NCBI GenBank assembly: GCA_023128455.1
Contig: JAGMDW010000060.1
Span: 1-7,947, forward strand
From: Desulfurellaceae bacterium
GTDB lineage: Bacteria; Campylobacterota_A; Desulfurellia; JAGGSF01
DNA length: 7,947 nucleotides
Direction: 5' to 3'
The position numbers and the translations under genes were made by a program. Below are positions 5,436-7,947 of this stretch, piece after piece (the stretch's first letter is position 1; each line of letters begins with the position of its first letter). The notes beneath the pieces were generated by a model. The model did not search any database and had not been told where the DNA came from. It saw only the letters and a program-made list of their open reading frames with translations.

Positions 5436-6212
5436 TCATTCCAACTCATCTTTCAGCCTTCTTGCGACTGTAGAAAATACTTTTTCGAAATCAGGTAAAA
5501 TTTTCAATTGATGCTCAAGAGAGTTTTCCCAGGCATTTTTGAAGTTTTCTTTTCGCTTTAAAAAAGTTCCAATATCTATTATCACTTTTTTAAAGCTAAC
5601 TTTTTCGGGCATAATTTTAAAAACACTTTCCATATCAACTTTACCCCACAGGTGCCATATATCGTATAAATCCCTTGGTCTGGTTCTTTGAAACAAACTC
5701 CTTATTTTCTCTGCCATGATTTCTTCAAGAGGATAAACTTTAACTCTGCTGTTTAAGTTATCTGAATAAGGATGAATTATCTCTTCCATAACTACAGGCA
5801 AAAGTATTTTCTCATTCCCAAGCTTTGTTATATCGATCTTGATTTTCGTCTTGTTTATGCCTGTTTGCATAATTTGAAAGTAAACATTTATTTTAAAGCC
5901 GTTATCATTTTCTTCACAATCTACTGCATCTGAAAAGTTAATTCCACTTTCTTCTCTTGCATTTGCAACGCAATTTTCCATCAATCCTTTAATTTTCTCA
6001 ATGTTCAAACTTTCAAGCAATGTAAAATCAAGGTCATCGGAAAATCTGTAATCTTTTAAATACACCTTTCTTATGCCCGTGCCTCCCTTTAAAGCCATAT
6101 TAATGTGAGACAAAGACCACAATAACCAGTTTTGTGCGTAATCTCTTTCTATTGTTGAAACAGGAACTCCATACCCTCTTGCTTTTTGCCTTATTTCCTG
6201 TTTTTTAATCAT
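5436..6212 (-). CDS. abiEii: AbiEii-type nucleotidyltransferase toxin
   Basis: A 258-residue member of the AbiEii/AbiGii (DUF1814) nucleotidyltransferase family, the toxin of type IV TA/abortive-infection systems; studied homologues transfer nucleotides to targets such as tRNA and block growth during phage infection. The family motifs are intact: ALKGGTGIRKVY (40-51) with the GGTG loop, RFSDDLDF (56-63) with catalytic D60 and D62, the third acidic strand KIKIDIT (D127), EEIMAEKIRSLFQR (163-176) with K169, and RPRDLYDIWHL (178-188). The length fits the family. The start ATG overlaps the abiEi stop by 4 nt and has GGGAG about 7 nt upstream, inside abiEi. It looks active. The C-terminal 60 residues are helical and less conserved. 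Confidence 0.92.
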   Translation of the reverse strand: MIKKQEIRQKARGYGVPVSTIERDYAQNWLLWSLSHINMALKGGTGIRKVYLKDYRFSDDLDFTLLESLNIEKIKGLMENCVANAREESGINFSDAVDCEENDNGFKINVYFQIMQTGINKTKIKIDITKLGNEKILLPVVMEEIIHPYSDNLNSRVKVYPLEEIMAEKIRSLFQRTRPRDLYDIWHLWGKVDMESVFKIMPEKVSFKKVIIDIGTFLKRKENFKNAWENSLEHQLKILPDFEKVFSTVARRLKDELE

Positions 6213-6970
6213 TCCAATTCTCCCAAGACGCTTTCATCTATATTTACAATTAATCTCCATTTTGCATTTTTCTCGCCCTTATGTGGCATTGTCGGGTCAA
6301 GATAAAGGTAGTTTCTTGTATTAACTTCAGGGATAGAAATAGTTATTCCTAAAAGGTCGCACAGATAACCAAGTCTCCTTAAGATTGCCGAATTGCTCAT
6401 TTTTTCAGCATATTTGACAAGATCATCCTTGCTAAATTTTCCATTTTTCAGCCCCTTTGTCACCTCAATTATTCCTCCACAGTATTGAGGCTTATCAAGG
6501 CAATCAATTATAGTTTTCTCTTTATCCGTGATATTTATTTGAGTTTCTTCAATCCATTCCTTCCTTATGCCAAAAATTTTTGATTTTTTTACTCTGACAA
6601 TCTTATATTTCACGCCAAAAATGTTCACCTGTTGTTTCTTTTTCCATGAAGTGGTCTGTATAAAAACCGTTGTTGGTATTTGTTCAGTTAGTCCATAGTA
6701 ATTTAAGGCACTCCAGTAGGAAATTGCATAAGGACTCACAATAGCAGAACCGATTATGAATTCATGCAAAGTGTATTTTCCCTTCTCACCCCAAAGAGGG
6801 ATGAGCATATATTTACCTCTTTCTATTCTCTCTATTAATCCTATTTTCCCCAGTCTATAAAGAATCTTCCTGAGATATTCCCTGTTTGTTCCGGTAATTT
6901 TATAAACATCATCAAGGGTGAATATTTCCTTTTCCTTGGCTATTTTAGATAAAAAATCAATATTTCTCAT
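6209..6970 (-). CDS. abiEi: AbiEi-type antitoxin/transcriptional repressor
   Basis: A 253-residue antitoxin of the AbiEi family, which counters AbiEii and represses the shared promoter. An N-terminal winged helix-turn-helix is visible at about residues 1-58 (FTLDDVYKITGTNREYLRKILYRLGKIGLIERIERGKYMLI, quoted by ends: FTLDDVYKI to RGKYMLI). The family core follows: SPYAISYWSALNYYGLTEQ, then PTTVFIQTT, and ITDKEKTIIDCLDKPQYCGG. A frame four codons longer would start at a TTG (6982), but that codon overlaps the -10 box of the TTGACA-17-TATTAT promoter and would precede the transcript start. I therefore place the start at the ATG 6970-6968, only about 5 nt after the expected +1. The stop overlaps abiEii by 4 nt. 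Family call is firm. Confidence 0.88.
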   Translation of the reverse strand: MRNIDFLSKIAKEKEIFTLDDVYKITGTNREYLRKILYRLGKIGLIERIERGKYMLIPLWGEKGKYTLHEFIIGSAIVSPYAISYWSALNYYGLTEQIPTTVFIQTTSWKKKQQVNIFGVKYKIVRVKKSKIFGIRKEWIEETQINITDKEKTIIDCLDKPQYCGGIIEVTKGLKNGKFSKDDLVKYAEKMSNSAILRRLGYLCDLLGITISIPEVNTRNYLYLDPTMPHKGEKNAKWRLIVNIDESVLGELE

Positions 6971-6981
6971 TCTTACTTGCA

Positions 6982-7010
6982 ATAATACCCAAATTTGTCC
7001 ACTCTGTCAA
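6982..7010 (-). promoter_or_regulatory. abiE promoter driving a nearly leaderless mRNA
   Basis: On the minus strand a perfect -35 TTGACA (7010-7005), a 17-nt spacer and -10 TATTAT (6987-6982, five of six consensus) give an expected transcription start near 6975. The abiEi ATG begins at 6970, leaving a leader of about 5 nt with no room for a Shine-Dalgarno site. ACTTG at the -35 end and CAAGT just after the -10 form a short inverted repeat that could be part of a repressor site, but 5-bp arms are weak evidence. Confidence 0.75.
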
Positions 7011-7248
7011 GTATAATTGAGAAAATGGATTTTTCAATTGGTATATAGCTGTTGTTGTCAAACATGTCTACCGAAGCTTTAGCGCAGGCAGGGCAGAATA
7101 ACCGAGTACATTTTTACACGGCAGTAACGGGCACACCAGCTCACAAAAATCTGGATCATATTCTATTCACATAATCCCCTTCTCTCTAAACTCCTATCAA
7201 AGTCTGTCACAATAGCAATTTTTTCTCTATGTTAAGATTGAAATGATT
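7011..7248. other. Gene-free stretch with a GC-richer palindromic segment
   Basis: No convincing gene lies between the abiE promoter and vapC. About 7062-7157 is clearly richer in G and C than the flanks. It contains an imperfect palindrome at 7068-7091 (plus strand CTACC-GAA-GCT-TT-AGC-GCA-GGCAG, with one G:T pair in the outer arms and mismatches in the middle). On the minus strand a 26-codon frame (7159 downward, MIQIFVSWCARY...) and a second open frame of about 30 codons cross it, both too short to call. The composition change suggests a repeat or mobile-element remnant. I see no clear terminator for vapC. Confidence 0.4.
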
Positions 7249-7647
7249 TTAAAAGGCAATGGTTTTTACCCCAAGTATTTTGATTTTTTTATCAAATGTG
7301 TATAACTCGTTTTCTCCATCTTGTTCCATATTTGCAACAATATAACAATCTATGATATCATCTGAATGTTTTTCCCATAGTTCAAGCGTTCTTTCTAATA
7401 TCCTTTTGTTTTTTATATAAAGACCGTTGAGAGCCAGCATATTTTTCATAACCTTGATAATCTTGTCTTTATCCACTTTGTAGAAACTTTTCAAGACAAA
7501 GATAACCTGGAAAAATACAATATCAATGCACTTCACCTTTATGCTTCCTTCTTGCAAATTTTGGAAAAATTCTAATAGCCCTTGAGGCAAGTTTTCTTTC
7601 TCTTCAGTGAGAAAACGCAAAAAGATGTTGGTATCAATATATCTCAT
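7249..7647 (-). CDS. vapC: VapC-type PIN-domain toxin with a Glu-to-Gln change in the active site
   Basis: A 132-residue PIN-domain protein, the normal VapC length. VapC toxins are metal-dependent RNases, often cutting tRNA. The fold is complete: YIDTNIFLRFL with D5, helices up to VFFQVIFVLKSFYKV (44-58), LELWEKHSDDIIDCYIVANM with D97/D100, and ELYTFDKKIKILGV with D119. In relatives the second helix reads like AEVVYVLESFYKV with a conserved catalytic Glu; here the aligned residue is Q47 (codon CAG), which should weaken metal binding and activity. The gene overlaps vapB by 14 nt and has no good RBS of its own, so it is probably translated by coupling. Nothing suggests a frameshift or truncation. 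It may be a detoxified toxin, or another residue may substitute. Confidence 0.88.
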   Translation of the reverse strand: MRYIDTNIFLRFLTEEKENLPQGLLEFFQNLQEGSIKVKCIDIVFFQVIFVLKSFYKVDKDKIIKVMKNMLALNGLYIKNKRILERTLELWEKHSDDIIDCYIVANMEQDGENELYTFDKKIKILGVKTIAF

Positions 7648-7894
7648 TTTGGTAAGACTTTATCAATTCACTTTCAGTTATTTTGCTTATTTGATTATCA
7701 TTGATTCTCTGGCTTGCATATTTGCTAAATATGCCAGCAAGATTTATGATAGGTTCGCTTTGCTTGATGGGTATTATTTTTACACCATCCTCCTCTTCCA
7801 TAATATTTACCTTATCACCTATCTTTATATTGAGTTTTTTTCTCAACATTACAGGTATTACAATCTGTCCTTTGCCAAATACCTTTGCAAGCAT
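7634..7894 (-). CDS. vapB: VapB-type antitoxin with AbrB (SpoVT-AbrB) fold
   Basis: An 86-residue antitoxin. The N-terminal AbrB swapped-hairpin domain (MLAKVFGKGQIVIPVMLRKKLNIKIGDKVNIMEEEDGVKIIPI, ends MLAKVFGKG and GVKIIPI) occupies about residues 1-45 and binds operator DNA. The C-terminal half (LAGIFSKYASQ, ITESELIKSYQNEIY) would wrap the PIN toxin. A GTG two codons upstream (7900) is in frame, but its first G is the last base of the AAGGAGG Shine-Dalgarno site (7906-7900), so the ATG at 7894, 5 nt downstream of that site, is the sensible start. The end overlaps vapC by 14 nt. It should be autoregulated through the 30-bp palindrome just upstream. It is only distantly similar to the AbrB-type protein at 4809-5090. 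Confidence 0.9.
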   Translation of the reverse strand: MLAKVFGKGQIVIPVMLRKKLNIKIGDKVNIMEEEDGVKIIPIKQSEPIINLAGIFSKYASQRINDNQISKITESELIKSYQNEIY

Positions 7895-7903
7895 TTTCAC
7901 CTC

Positions 7904-7933
7904 CTTAGGTTATACTATATAGTATAACCTAAG
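7904..7933. promoter_or_regulatory. Perfect 30-bp palindrome, likely VapB/VapBC operator
   Basis: The half-site CTTAGGTTATACTAT (7904-7918) is followed directly by its exact reverse complement (7919-7933), giving 30 bases of uninterrupted dyad symmetry. It contains the -10 candidates and its last bases form the start of the vapB Shine-Dalgarno sequence. A protein bound here would block promoter recognition. In RNA a transcript starting upstream of it could hide the RBS in a hairpin. The symmetry is seen directly; the operator role is inferred from the position ahead of an AbrB-fold antitoxin. Confidence 0.8.
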
Positions 7934-7947
7934 TTTTTAAATGTCAA
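7919..7947 (-). promoter_or_regulatory. vapBC promoter
   Basis: A perfect -35 TTGACA occupies 7947-7942 at the very edge of the window. The -10 is either TACTAT (7924-7919, 17-nt spacer, four of six consensus) or TATACT (7926-7921, 15-nt spacer, five of six). Either lies inside the palindrome, so repression by its binding protein would be direct. Confidence 0.65.

Noticed and set aside
6971..6982. TTG start at 6982 giving four more residues to AbiEi
   Set aside because: The codon overlaps the -10 box, so it would lie upstream of the expected transcript start, and it lacks a Shine-Dalgarno site.
7012..7017. Plus-strand TATAAT as a divergent promoter opposite abiE
   Set aside because: No -35 box lies at 16-18 nt upstream and no plus-strand gene follows.
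7230..7247. GTTAAGATTGAAATG, which resembles the ATTGAAAC-like 3' end of some CRISPR repeats
   Set aside because: It occurs once, with no second copy, no spacing pattern and no leader around it; chance in AT-rich DNA.
7895..7900. GTG start at 7900 for the VapB antitoxin
   Set aside because: It overlaps the end of the AAGGAGG ribosome binding site; the ATG at 7894 has the proper 5-nt spacing.
7607..7927. 106-codon plus-strand open frame opposite vapB and vapC
   Set aside because: It is antisense to two clear TA genes, is rich in Tyr, Phe, Leu and Ile as expected from AT-rich antisense, and would cross the palindrome.

Overview
Every gene I can support in this 7.9 kb AT-rich window lies on the minus strand, so the biological reading order runs from high to low coordinates. 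Strong Shine-Dalgarno sites (AAGGAGG), sigma70-like promoters and ATGA stop/start overlaps indicate a bacterium. The CRISPR and toxin-antitoxin content would suit an anaerobe, a thermophile or an uncultured lineage, but the phylum cannot be settled from this sequence.

Region A (positions 1-4506) is a compact CRISPR operon read cas6 - csx20 - csx2 (CARF-HEPN) - cas1 - cas2 - cas2, followed by an open frame that runs off the left edge. Four of its five internal junctions are 4-nt stop/start overlaps. At the fifth (csx20/csx2) the stop codon overlaps the next gene's ribosome binding site. The operon combines crRNA processing (Cas6), spacer acquisition (Cas1 and two different Cas2 proteins) and cyclic-oligoadenylate signalling: a CARF-HEPN RNase as output and Csx20, a family reported as a ring nuclease, as a likely off switch. 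No Cas10, no other effector and no CRISPR array is visible. A type III effector is therefore expected outside the window.

Region B (4507-7010) is a toxin-antitoxin and abortive-infection zone. It holds an AbrB-fold antitoxin with its own promoter and strong RBS. The antitoxin's C-terminus is encoded by a GC-rich nested palindrome resembling a REP element, and a short, probably truncated ORF follows it. Upstream are a short ORF that may be a toxin remnant, and an intact AbiEi/AbiEii (type IV TA) pair. A consensus-like promoter lies so close to the abiEi ATG that the mRNA should be nearly leaderless.

Region C (7011-7947) starts with a GC-richer non-coding stretch and then a VapBC pair. The PIN toxin has Gln where the family has a conserved catalytic Glu. 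The antitoxin gene is preceded by a perfect 30-bp palindrome lying between its -35 box and its RBS.

The whole reads as a defence island: a complete-looking CRISPR adaptation, processing and signalling operon beside two intact and at least one decaying TA modules, with small palindromic elements inserted among them. The points most worth attention are the CARF nuclease/Csx20 pair inside an adaptation operon, the tandem divergent Cas2 genes, the Cas1 acidic insertion, the palindrome-recoded antitoxin tail, the near-leaderless abiEi and the E-to-Q VapC.
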